Shown: one piece after another, positions 47,884 to 58,049 of the stretch
Numbering within the stretch: position 1 is the stretch's first letter
Layout: each line of letters starts with the position of its first letter
NCBI RefSeq assembly: GCF_008831285.2
Contig: NC_045138.2
Coordinates: 27,003,934 to 27,067,933, forward strand
Reading direction: 5' to 3'
From: Nymphaea colorata
Taxonomy: Eukaryota > Streptophyta > Magnoliopsida > Nymphaeales > Nymphaeaceae
Length of the DNA: 64,000 nt
The notes under the pieces: model-generated
What the model was told of the DNA's origin: nothing
What the model saw: the letters and a program-made list of their open reading frames with translations, nothing else
Databases searched by the model: none
Program-made: the position numbers and the translations under genes

Positions 47884-48393
47884 ATGAAGGAGAAGCCATC
47901 ATGTGCATCGTGCAAGCATCAAAGAAGACGGTGTAATGCTTACTGCCCACTGGCACCATACTTCCCACACGATCGCCTTGCTCAGTTTCTCAACGTACGC
48001 AAACTGTTCGGCGTCAGCAATGTCCTTAGAATCATCAAGGATCTTGAACCACAGCAGAGGGACGATGCCATGAGGACCATCATCTTTGAGGCTGAAGTGA
48101 GGGCCAGAGATCCCGTCAGGGGCTGCCTCGGTGTCATCGAGGACCTCCAGAGGCAGATCAACTGGTCAAGGGCGGAGCTGGAGGTGACTCTTGCCCATCT
48201 TCGTACTGTCAAGCAGCAGCGACAGACCAATCATGGCATTCCGGCGGCTGCCCACCTTGGTGGCTTCCCGGTTGGCTCCTTCTCGTCGAACCGACTCTAC
48301 GGTATGCCCTTGAATCCGCTGCTGCACACGGACGGTGGTCGTGCTGGACATGGCGGTCGTAACATGGCTGGGGGCGTCGGCATAGATATATGA
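47884..48393 (+). CDS. LOB-domain (LBD) transcription factor, copy A
   Basis: A 169-residue single-exon frame from ATG 47884. The frame extends nine codons upstream, but without another ATG. The LOB domain begins almost at once. The zinc-finger-like C-X2-C-X6-C-X3-C block reads CASCKHQRRRCNAYC, followed by PLAPYFP. The GAS block contains KLFGVSNVLRIIKDLEP and the DPVRGCLG end. A coiled coil follows (DLQRQI..SRAELEVTLAHL). LBD proteins are plant DNA-binding regulators of organ boundaries, lateral roots and pollen. This one looks closest to the LBD22/LBD27 type by memory. The C-terminus (HLGG, SNRLYGMPLNPLLH) parallels copies B and C, so they are paralogues. A TTGGGTAAGC word just before the ATG is shared with those copies. 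It ends before the longer tail that B and C have. Confidence 0.9.
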   Translation: MKEKPSCASCKHQRRRCNAYCPLAPYFPHDRLAQFLNVRKLFGVSNVLRIIKDLEPQQRDDAMRTIIFEAEVRARDPVRGCLGVIEDLQRQINWSRAELEVTLAHLRTVKQQRQTNHGIPAAAHLGGFPVGSFSSNRLYGMPLNPLLHTDGGRAGHGGRNMAGGVGIDI

Positions 48394-51300
48394 TCAAAAG
48401 CAGTAAAAAGCGTAGATGCAATTGTTTTGGGCTTCTGCGGCTCCAAATATATAATTTGGAGCATTTTATGTAACATAATGCATTTGGTAAAGTTTGTAAT
48501 GTTCCAGACAAGAAAAACCAGATATATGTTAATGGAGATATGTTAATTACAATGAAAGCATCGTAAACCTGCCTTCAGTTTTTCAAGATGAGCACTAAAC
48601 ATTTTTTTTTTTTCTTTTCAATGTTACTTCTTGATTCACTGCACGATATATGATACAAGGGTAGAACGCGAAATTGGCTCTTCTGGAGCCTTGAATCTAT
48701 TAATTGCAGCATAGAAGACGGGAAACAGGAGAAAAATATAAAGCAAAACTTCTTTCTACGGTGCCATAAATAATTTGCACTTTGTTCCTGGGGATTAGTG
48801 GACACAAGCAAGATTTTCAGTAATGACTTAAAGATATAATAGGCAAGATATATAGACACAACAGACAGCATGATTATTTGCTTGTACATAACGTTAAAAG
48901 AACCGATCAACTTGACCACCTGTTCTCCTCGACATTAGGGTTAGTTTGGTAGTACTCACATTCTAAAAGATTTTATTGTGTTATGAATCTACTTCAAAGA
49001 TTATGTCATGCATAATTTTTTAGATATATTTATGAAACACTCATAAAATGTCTCTTACCACATGACCCCTTATAAATCTTCAACTCAAAGAGATTTTGGG
49101 GCTCTTTGTGGCTTCAAATAGCTGAAACATTTTTTGTAACGTAGGTAAAAGCATGTATCCGTCTATATTTCCATAAATTTGATATGAATATGTTTGAAAA
49201 AATTACAAAGAACCGCCCAACTAAAAGGCGAATAACAAAGAGGCGCTCGTTTTAGATACACCAAAAAGATGCCTAACTTTTGCAGCAAATTCATAAACAG
49301 CGGCCTTTTTCACCAAAAAAAAATGTAAATATTAATTTAGCTTTACAAACTGACATTATGTTTAAGAAATATAAAATTTACTGTCGCTCATCAACAGCCA
49401 GAGAGTGACGGGCGACCCATCTGCCATCTTTGGTCGGGATGCCGCCGCCCCGACCCTCCCTCTCTGTCCGGCGAGCGTGCCGTCTGTCTCTGACTCTTGC
49501 CGTCGTCCACTGGCGACAAATGGTGATGTTGTCGTCGCCCTTCACCGACTGTGATGATCGATGCGGCAAATGGTGATGTTGGCGTCGCCGTTCACCGACT
49601 GTGATGATCGATGCGGCCCCATCCAGTCAAACTAAATTGAACATCATCAACAGCATAGAAATATGATGCAATTCGCAAACTTTATAGGTTGCTGCTACTT
49701 GCTGCTGGGCATGTTAAATTTTCTGCACCGTGTAAACAGGAGTGGCAAGCCAGGCACGATGATGACTTGTGAAGCAGATCAAGCAGTATCGCCTTACTGT
49801 TGCGCATCAACATGCTTTCAGAAAAGCGTAGTCTCTTAAAGGAACGCCACAAGAAGTTATGTGGAATGAAAAGGAAGAATAGTGTCAAGTTAGTCACAAT
49901 CAATCAAAGTTTCACATTTAAGGGAAATTTCTGTCAAGTAAACAGTCTTAGAGAAGTTACTAAGCACTCAATATGCACATTAAGGGGAAACTTCCTTACG
50001 TATCCAAAGCAAGCAATAAATTTATTTGATATTATTTTTCAAGCTAAATAGTGTCTAAAGACAAGTTTTTGACGTGTTCCACGACATAAATACATGGAAT
50101 GGTGCACTAAGCAAGTCTACTTACAAGGCTAATCTTATAAGTGAGCTTCAAAGCACAGGATTGTTTTGGAGATAGAACTGTAAAACAGATGAGAAACGTA
50201 GTACATGGTAAATGGTTATGAAACACAATGGTGAATAAAACAGAGAACCAAAAGAACGAGTTTTTCTTCCAAAGCGTATCCTTCAACTTCCATAAGCACA
50301 ATGCCTAGAAATATGTCTATTTATGCCAAAACTGCAGCAAGGATTCCATAGAAAGAATGAATTGAGTGATCTGACATAAAGCTACCTTAACTTTTCTCCA
50401 GGTTGTGATGGTACCTCTGCAAGTGAAGTAACATTGAACTAATGGGTGGATTCCATCACGCAGTAATCAACTAATCATCGCTAGCTGGGAACATGCAGAC
50501 TGATAATATCTGGTCATACTGCAGCTGTGTGTCATAATGTTGTATGTAATAGTGGTGCAAGGTATCTTAAATATATTCATTTTTTGTGAAAATTTCAATG
50601 GTCCCGTAACCCTGCCAATTTATGTAATATAGTCAATTAATGACACATAACTAAAAACTCTCCTATGAACTGTATTATTTGGAACTTATATTTTAATCAA
50701 TCTAACTTCCTTCCTTTGTTTCAACTAGTTCATGAAGTATTGTGGCAACCCATCTTTGCCAGCGACAGTTTTCTGCTACATCCAAGTAATTTATCTTTCT
50801 GATAAACCGCTCAGCTCTAAGGACTCTCATCTGTATAAGAACCACAAGCTCTGTCAATATTTGTGCATTGAAAAATTAGTAAGAATTTCCAAGACATTTC
50901 GGCGTTGTAGCACATTAAGACAGTTTGGTAACTTGAATTTTTTCTAACTCAATTGAACATCTCAATACTGAATCGAGACAGTTTGGTGAACCGAACTATT
51001 TTTAGGAAACCAAGTGTTCCAGTGTACCTGCAGGACAATTTCATATTTCCTTGGCATAAAGTTATGGACCACACAATCTTGTCTAAAAACTGCAGAGTTA
51101 ACATGAGAAGGTATCTGTTGCCTTCTCTAATATGCTCAGATGACTTGCAGTATCCTCAAGAGTTCATCCTTCATGAGTTCTAAATATGAAGAGTGTGTAC
51201 ACATATGTGAAACACATGCAGTTACATAGACAAGTATGTGTGTGAAGGAGATGTTCCTAAATCAGCCCAAGTTCAGTCAACAATCATCCGTTAAAGATCT

Positions 51301-51637
51301 TCTGCAGGGTGGCACATATAGATTAACCGAAGAAGAAAAAAAAAACCATGTCAGCAAGAGCGCAACTAGGATCATTACTAGGCTCAATGCCTTCCCGTCA
51401 CCCATCTCCATCTCCCATGACTTCTTTTTAAACAAGTGACAATTCGATTAAAGAAATGCTTCACAGGCTAGTCAGATCTACCACGATAGATAATCACTCT
51501 AATTAAACTGTTGATTAGAAAATTGTCCCTCAAAAGGACAACTTGAATTGTTAAAGAGAAATCATGACCTTTAACTTCCAAACAGTCCTAACATTAATGC
51601 CACATGAAAGGAACTTCCATCAAAATTGAGTCCTTTT
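48394..51637. other. Spacer between LBD copy A and the inverted-repeat cluster
   Basis: The first part is likely the 3' untranslated region of LBD copy A. The remainder is AT-rich with scattered short frames, none recognisable. A GC-rich patch with a tandem duplication lies at 49380-49620. Confidence 0.4.
49513..49616. repeat. Two-copy 50-bp tandem repeat in a GC-rich patch
   Basis: TGGTGATGTT, CGTCGCC and TTCACCGACTGTGATGATCG recur at exactly 50-bp spacing, with a few substitutions. Confidence 0.85.
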
Positions 51638-52008
51638 AATGTCTTCACGAAGCACAACATGTGCAAGGGAAGCTGGATAAAACAGAATGTACAGTAAAAC
51701 CTATGGACTATGGAGTAAAATCGTCAAATGTTAGAATGAGAGGAAACATAACAAGAATGTCCTGATAACTCTTCCCTTTATGTTACGTCTATGAGTTGAA
51801 CTTCAGTACCATTTTGGTCATGCAACGAAAGAAGAGGATGGTTGGGCCAAGTTGTGCATCGGCATCTTTTAGTGTAACTGTTCCTGAAAGGGAAGATTAA
51901 TCATAAGAGAACACCTTTACTATGATTAGGACTTAGCAAGAAGTCTACCATGTTTAAAATAGACATAAAACAGAAATAGGGAAACCTGCAAGGGTCCACG
52001 CTGGCACC
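51638..52008. repeat. Left arm of the smaller inverted repeat
   Basis: Matches the reverse complement of 52981-53357. Shared words include GTCTTCACGAAGCACAACAT/ATGTTGTGCTTTGTGAAGAC, TTGGGCCAAGTTGTGCATCG and CATGTTTAAAATAGACATAA. It is clearly diverged, so older than the large palindrome or under less conversion. Confidence 0.85.
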
Positions 52009-52011
52009 GCA

Positions 52012-52240
52012 GGCACCAGCTTTGGTTGCCACTGCTGGAACAGAAGATGAAGAGAACTCAGGTTGCTCGTTTACGTATTAATGGGCAACCAGCTGCCTGT
52101 GGAGCCACAAGAGCAAGACAAATGCAATATAAATCTCGTTAGTGTATATTCTTTCAAAACTTGGTATTCGTTACACATATTTCATGTTTTATTGGTTATT
52201 GGAGCGGTTCGACTGACTGATTGCTATAGTTGATCGATGT
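52012..52240 (+). pseudogene. Decayed LBD tail fragment
   Basis: Nucleotides near 52014-52135 align with the C-terminal part of LBD copies B and C: CACCAGCTTTGG.TGCC, a CTG(G/A)AACAGAAGAT-like run, TTGCTCG, GCCTGTGGA.CC and AAGAGCAAGACAAA. About 70 bp on, GATTGCTATAGTT matches the sequence after the B/C coding end. The frame is broken by deletions and the LOB domain is absent. It shows that a further LBD copy once stood here. Confidence 0.65.
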
Positions 52241-52980
52241 AAGTACCTTGACACTGAGTCACTCCCAAGGTAAGCCACTCTTGAGCTGATTATATTTTCT
52301 ATTTTTAGTCCTAGTTATCTTTTCTTTCTTTGGCTAATTGCAGTTCTTTTCAAAGCCGTGGCCATGAAATTGCACGCTTACATTCTTGCAGCTATCGACG
52401 ACAATTGGAAGAGCTCAGTATCAAGGGAAGTGATGTTTGTCAGTACCAAATTAATGGAGTTGCTGAATGGTAGTGTCTGCGGAGAAATATGTATATGAAT
52501 GTGAAATTGGCAAAGAAAGATTGGAGCCTCTTCATCCATCTGGCATTTGAGACGAAGCTTTTTTGTTACCTAAAGCGATATAATGATAAATGGCTAAACA
52601 TTTTGATTTTTAACTTCAGAATTATAGCGCTTAACCAATTGAGTCATCCAACAATGTGTAGGCATTGAAAAGTTGTCAATTTACTAATAAGAATTTTTAT
52701 TTCCTCTTCCGTTGAAACAGGTCATAACCTTATATTTACGTGCAGTACTGGCAATGTTCGTTAATGATGTATTGGATCATTGAAAAGGAGAGTGACAATT
52801 AAGTGATTGTGAAGAAACACAATGCCTTCAAAATATTAACAAGCTTCTTTGGTGATTACAGCATTCAACTTCTTTGGAGGAAAGGCATGGTTGCAGCTAG
52901 GCAACCATTTTGGTGAGGCAGTCTTTCAAGCTGCCAACAGTTCCTTCTAGGTAGGTTGTCATGGTGCGACCTGGATCTGT
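52241..52980. other. Central spacer of the smaller inverted repeat
   Basis: No recognisable coding sequence. It separates the two arms at 51638-52008 and 52981-53357. Confidence 0.35.
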
Positions 52981-53357
52981 GGTGGCACTTTTCACGGGGT
53001 CCTTGCAGGTTTCTCTATTTTTGTTTTATGTCTATTTTAAACATGGTAGACTTCTTGCTAAGTCCAAAGCATAGTAAAGACGTTCTCTTATGATTAATCT
53101 GTTTCTTTCTCTTTCAGGAACAGCTACCATAAACGGATGCCGATGCACAACTTGGCCCAACCATCCTCTTCCTTCGTTGCATGACCAAAATGGTACTGAA
53201 GTTCAACTCATAGACCCAACATAAAGGAAAGAGTTATCAAGACATTCTTGTTACGTTTCCTCTCATTCTAACATATGACAATTTACTCCATAGGTTTTCA
53301 CCGTAGATTCTGTTTTATCCATCTTCCCTTGCACATGTTGTGCTTTGTGAAGACATT
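52981..53357. repeat. Right arm of the smaller inverted repeat
   Basis: Reverse-complement partner of 51638-52008. It ends about ten bases before the outer end of the large palindrome at 53368, so two inverted duplications abut. Confidence 0.85.
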
Positions 53358-53436
53358 AATATCATATGTTCCTAAGGAAAATCTTATTATCGTGATACGA
53401 CTCCTGTTTTACAGACAGCCATGTCATCTGTTGCAG

Positions 53437-53505
53437 GTTTTGCCATCCGCAGCTCTTAGCTATCTCTTCTACGAGATGATGAAGTCGATACTGAAAATCA
53501 ATTGA
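53437..53505 (+). pseudogene. Orphan terminal exon of a BTL3-like mitochondrial carrier
   Basis: After a TTGCAG acceptor the frame reads VLPSAALSYLFYEMMKSILK-I-N-stop. It is the mirror copy of the genuine last exon of the carrier gene at 58118-58050. No other carrier exons lie upstream on this strand, so the exon came along with the inverted duplication and has no gene to serve. The reading frame and acceptor are intact, which suggests a recent event or gene conversion. Confidence 0.88.
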
Positions 53506-53924
53506 TTCGTATAGCTGAGCATGCGTGCATCCACAATAATCGTATGATATAATCAATTTTATGGCAATGTAATAGAAAATTACCCTTCGATAAGATTTTG
53601 GTCACTGTCTCCCTCGCCATTTTGTTTGTTGTTAATTGATGAATTGAAGCTAATAGAAGAACAATATTGCATTTTTGGTTTACACTGAACTTCAAGAGGA
53701 AAGACGAAAAGGCAAAAAGGTTCAGTGGTCATTTGTCTCGACAAACTGAAGGCCAGTTTTTTTAAGCTTTTACCATTTAATATAACTTCTGCTTTCCTTG
53801 TAACAGTTACAATCTACATCTGAAAGAACTGTTAGAGAAGATAAAAGAAATTGTGAAAATACAGAGAAAGATAATGGGGGTCAAAGGCAAGTGGTTGCCA
53901 ATGGTGATCTTAACAAACAAGAGA

Positions 53925-53967
<43 letters not shown>

Positions 53968-54452
53968 CTGGCAAGAATGTTTAGCGCCAAGCTCATTAGA
54001 TAAGGAAATTAACTTCAAACTGTATGCGAAATACGGTTGCTCTTGATGGGGATCACGATAAGATCAAGAGAGAAAAATTAAAATGCCAAATGCTTATCAT
54101 GATAAGGAATGTATGTTAGGTTACCATAAAAAACTTCAGTAATACATGCTCTCTCTGTCACGAATGTATGTTAGGTTACCATAAAATGCTCTCCACTAAT
54201 ATCTGTTATGCATTAATTCCACCCAAGAATGATGAATGACACCTTCGCCTCTTCTTTCTTTTCTGTACACGTGTAACTTGGCCGGGTTGGTTCAAGGATC
54301 ATGGCTTGGCGGATCCTTTTCCTTTCCTGTCTGCAAAATCGCTCGTTGGTACCTGCATGCTGTAAGATCAAAAGCAACCTCACCAACAAAGCATAAGTCA
54401 TGGTCAGTTTAATCAAAACAAGACCAAGTGAAAATTGCAATGATTCTTGGTG

Positions 54453-55298
54453 TTATATGTTCTTTTTGCAAACCATCAATCTCAGGATCGTTTCAAGATC
54501 AAAAGATCCATTTGGTGTAAAGGTTATCACGTCAATCAGAACTATAGCAATCGGTCTGCACAAATGGCCAAGAACAAAGACGAACGTATAATGCCGAAAC
54601 AATAGTGGGCTCTGTGAAGATTTAAACCCGCGTTTGTCTTGCTCTTTGGGATCCACAGGCGGCCGGCTGTCTGCATCGAGCATGTTGGCGAGCAACTTGA
54701 AATCATTATCTTCAGTTTCAGCACCGGCAGCCAAAGCTGGTGGCTGTGGTGGCGGAGCGGAACTGGACCACTCGTCGCCAATGTGCAGCGGACGGTACCA
54801 TGCTGATCCATCAACGAAGCTCATGGGTCGGTTTGGTCCAGAAGCTCCAGAATCCACGTTCCCGTGCAGCAGAGCCGAGGGCATGCCATGGACTGGGTTC
54901 GACCAGAAGGAGCGGATTGGAAGGCCGAGGTGGGTAGCCGCTGGATTGCCGTGAAGGGTCTGTAGCCGCTGTTTGACGTCATGGAGGCGAGCAAGAGTCA
55001 CCTCCAGCTCTGCCGTGGTCCAGAGGATCTGCTTTTTTAAGTCCAAGATAACTCCCAAGCAACCCCTAACAGGATCTTTGGCCCTCCTCTCAGCCTCCCA
55101 GATGATCGACCTCATGGCATCATCTCTGTGTTCCGGTTCAAGATTCTTGATGATCTTGAGGACATTGGCGACGCCAAAGTGTCTGTTTACATTTTGAAAA
55201 TCAGCCGGCCGATTGGGTGGGAAGTAGGGTGCCATTGGGCAGTCAGCTTTGCACCGTGACCTTCGGTACGAGCAAGACGCACAGGCTTGCCTCTTCAT
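54453..55298 (-). CDS. LOB-domain transcription factor, copy B (left palindrome arm)
   Basis: An intact 281-residue frame from ATG 55298. The LOB domain has CASCSYRRSRCKADC (C-X2-C-X6-C-X3-C), PMAPYFPPNRP, a GAS block with NRHFGVANVLKIIKNLEP, and DPVRGCLG followed by a coiled-coil helix (DLKKQI..TTAELEVTLARL). The tail has HGNPAATHLGLPIRSF and a Pro-rich PPPQPPALAAG stretch. After residue 220 the frame may be untranslated or intronic. A donor at CAAACGCGG|GTTTAAA could splice to an acceptor at CATGCAG|GTACC near 54357, giving an alternative end RAILQTGKEKDPPSHDP. It is head to head with copy C, 312 bp between start codons. As the only unbroken member of the pair it is the likely functional one. 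Confidence 0.88.
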   Translation of the reverse strand: MKRQACASCSYRRSRCKADCPMAPYFPPNRPADFQNVNRHFGVANVLKIIKNLEPEHRDDAMRSIIWEAERRAKDPVRGCLGVILDLKKQILWTTAELEVTLARLHDVKQRLQTLHGNPAATHLGLPIRSFWSNPVHGMPSALLHGNVDSGASGPNRPMSFVDGSAWYRPLHIGDEWSSSAPPPQPPALAAGAETEDNDFKLLANMLDADSRPPVDPKEQDKRGFKSSQSPLLFRHYTFVFVLGHLCRPIAIVLIDVITFTPNGSFDLETILRLMVCKKNI

Positions 55299-55610
55299 GC
55301 TTACCCAAAACTTTAGCGAGAAATGGGGAGGGAGTCGAGGTACAAAGATGACTAAGAGCCTATTTGTCTAGGTCCGGCACCAACGCCTGTAGCTGCAGAG
55401 ATTCAGTTGGGCGGCGCCAGGATCTATATATCTCTGTATCATGACCTTGCATGGTTGGGCGGCTGCCATGATACGGAGATATATATACCCGGCGCCGCCC
55501 AACTGAATCTCTGCAGCTACAGGCGTTGGTGCCGGACCTAGACAAATAGGCTCTTAGTCATCTTTGTACCTCGACTCCCTCCCCATTTCTCGCTAAAGTT
55601 TTGGGTAAGC
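55299..55610. promoter_or_regulatory. Palindromic intergenic region between divergent LBD copies B and C
   Basis: All upstream sequence the two genes can share before they overlap is 312 bp. It is a near-perfect inverted repeat around a 23-bp unpaired centre (55444-55466, ACCTTGCATGGTTGGGCGGC plus TGC). TATA-like ATCTATATATCTCT on the left is mirrored by AGATATATATA on the right, close to the axis. The two genes therefore meet nearly identical leader and core-promoter sequence. Promoter activity is inferred from position only. Confidence 0.6.
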
Positions 55611-56341
55611 ATGAAGAGGCAAACCTGTGCGTCGTGCTCGTACCGAAGGTCACGGTGCAAAGCTGACTGCCCAATGGCACCCTACTTCCCACCCAATCGG
55701 CCGGCTGATTTTCAAAATGTAAACAGACACTTTGGCGTCGCCAATGTCCTCAAGATCATCAAGAATCTTGAACCGGAACACAGAGATGATGCCATGAGGT
55801 CGATCATCTGGGAGGCTGAGAGGAGGGCCAAAGATCCTGTTAGGGTTGCTTGGGAGTTATCTTGGACTTAAAAAAGCAGATCATCTGGACCACGGCAGAG
55901 CTGGAGGTGACTCTTGCTAGCCTGCATGACGTCAAACAGCGGCTACAGACCCTTCACGGCAATCCAGCGGCTACCCACCTCGGCCTTCCAATCCGCTCCT
56001 TCTGGTCGAACCCAGTCCATGGCATGCCCTCGGCTCTGCTGCACGGGAACGTGGATTCTGGAGCTTCTGGACCAAACCGACCCATGAGCTTCGTTGATGG
56101 ATCAGCATGGTACCGTCCGCTGCACATTGGCGACGAGTGGTCCAGTTCCGCTCCGCCACCACAGCCACCAGCTTTGGCTGCCGGTGCTGAAACTGAAGAT
56201 AATGATTTCAAGTTGCTCGCCAACATGCTCGATGCAGACAGACGGCCGCCTGTGGATCCCCAAGAGCAAGACAAACGCAGGTTTAAATCTTCACAGTGTT
56301 CTTGGCCATTTGAGCAGACCGATTGCTATAGTTCTGATTGA
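55611..56341 (+). pseudogene. LOB-domain factor, copy C, with a one-base frameshift (right palindrome arm)
   Basis: It starts at ATG 55611 and matches copy B almost residue for residue through the cysteine block and GAS block. At about 55843 a GGGG run in copy B (GTTAGGGGTTGC) is GGG here, so the frame shifts just after AKDPVR and stops at 55871. The correct frame resumes immediately (DLKKQI..TTAELEVTLASL onward) and stays open to 56341. The truncated product would keep the DNA-binding region but lose the coiled coil and tail. Differences from B are few (for example ARLHD versus ASLHD). The tail lacks about 35 bp present in B and ends QTDCYSSD. A sequencing or assembly error in a homopolymer inside a palindrome is a real alternative to true gene loss. 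Confidence 0.8.
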
Positions 56342-56743
56342 CGCGATAACCTTTACACCAAATGGATCTTTTGATCTTGAAACGATCCTGAACGAGATTG
56401 ATGGTTTGCAAAAAGAACATATAACACCAAGAATCCTTGCAATTTTCACTTGGTCTTGTTTTGATTAAACTGACCATGACTTATGCTTTGTTGGTGACGT
56501 TGCTTTTGATCTTACAGCATGCAGGTACCAACGAGCGATTTTGCAGACAGGAAAGGAAAAGGATCCGCCAAGCCATGATCCTTGAACCAACCCGGCCAAG
56601 TTACACGTGTACAGAAAAGAAAGAAGAGGCTAAGGTGCCATTCATCATTCTTGGGTGGAATTAATGCATATCAGATATTAGTGGAGAGCATTTTATGGTA
56701 ACCTAACATACATTCGTGACAGAGAGAGCATGTATTACTGAAG

Positions 56744-57479
56744 ATTTTTTGTGTATTAGAGAAAGCACCATAAAGCAGTTGGCTGGCTTCAGTTTTCAAA
56801 ATGATCATTGGACCTTTTCTCTTTCCATCGTTCTTAATCGACTGTATCCTATATGATGAAGTTAGGGTAGAGCAAGTGATATCATGTAATGTAATTAGTT
56901 CTTCCACAGCGCCTGCAGCTCCATGGCGGTCCGCATGCCAGCCTTGGTGGCGGTCTGCGCATCCTCCTATGCGCACACCAACCATCGGAGGAAGAAAGAA
57001 TGAAAACCAAGAAGATAGCTCGCAGGTAACCAAGTTTAGATGTGATGACAGGAAGCGTAAAGGTCCTCCAGTGTCTTCATTCCTGGTGCAACCCAATAAA
57101 AAGTCTAAAGCAATACTTACAAACAAGTCGACATATAATCGCTGGTGGGTTGAACGGCAACTCTACTTCAGAGAATTAATCCATCGTTGTTGTGGTAGGA
57201 GTTGCCTACAGATCAACAGCACCATGCAACGTGAGAAGAAACCGCTTTTGTGCATGAAGCCATTGGTCTTAAGAAGTTGTTCTTGTAAAATTAAATCTGC
57301 ACGATGAAAAATAAAGGGAAACATACAACAATCAAATTTGCGGTCCTGTGAGAAGGTCTACGTCCACGATGTTCCTCACCAATTTTTCACAAGAGAGAAT
57401 TGTGAGAGACGGCTGCTTTTATTCAAGAAATCTCAAAGTTACAGCGGTAATTCCCATGGCTCCTGCCATTTTACAGTGA
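56744..57479. other. Segment present only in the right palindrome arm
   Basis: The two arms align on both sides, but about 735 bp here correspond to only about 28 bp in the left arm. The segment contains a 168-codon plus-strand frame (56801-57307) with a basic middle part (RKRKGPPVSSFLVQPNKKSK) that I cannot place. No terminal inverted repeats or clear target duplication are visible. Part of its right side may be 3' flank of the carrier gene. Confidence 0.55.
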
Positions 57480-57625
57480 TTATCATGATAAGCATTTGCC
57501 ATTTTAATTTTTCTCTCTTGATCTTATCGTGATCCCCATCAAGAGCAACATTATTTCGCATACAGTTCGAAGTTAATTTCCTTATCTCAAGAGCTTGGCG
57601 CTAAACATTCTTGCCAGCTTTCTCT

Positions 57626-57660
<35 letters not shown>

Positions 57661-58049
57661 TGTTAAGATCACCATTAGCAACGACTTGCCTTTGACCCCC
57701 ATTATCTTTCTCTGTATCTTCACAATTTCCTTTTTCTTCTCTAACAGTTCTTTCAGATGTAGATTGTAACTGTGGTAAAAGCTTGAAAAAAACTGGCCTT
57801 CAGTTTGTCGAGATAAATGACCACTGAACCTTTTTGCTTTTCCGTCTTTCCTCTAGAAGTTCAGTGTAAACCAAGTAACATCGTGCAATATTGCTCTTCT
57901 ATTAGCTTCAATTCATCAATTAACAACAAACAAAATGGCGAGGGAGACAGTGACCAAAATCTTATCGAAGGGTAATTTTCTATTACATTGCCATAAAATT
58001 GAATATATCATACGATTATTGTGGATGCACGCATGCTCAGATAAACGAA

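Larger units (their letters stand above)
53368..55443. repeat. Left arm of the large LBD palindrome
   Basis: Near-identical reverse complement of 55467-58187. It carries, outside to inside, an orphan carrier exon, a (GA)n tract near 53925-53966 and LBD copy B. Near the axis GTCCGGCACCAACGCCTGTA and CAGTTGGGCGGCGCC are mirrored exactly. It lacks about 735 bp present in the right arm and has about 35 bp extra near the LBD tail. Confidence 0.95.

Noticed and set aside
54213-54440. 75-codon frame conserved in both palindrome arms (mirror at 56437-56664)
   Set aside because: Conservation is expected because the arms are near-identical; it starts on a non-ATG codon and overlaps the proposed LBD second exon in another frame.
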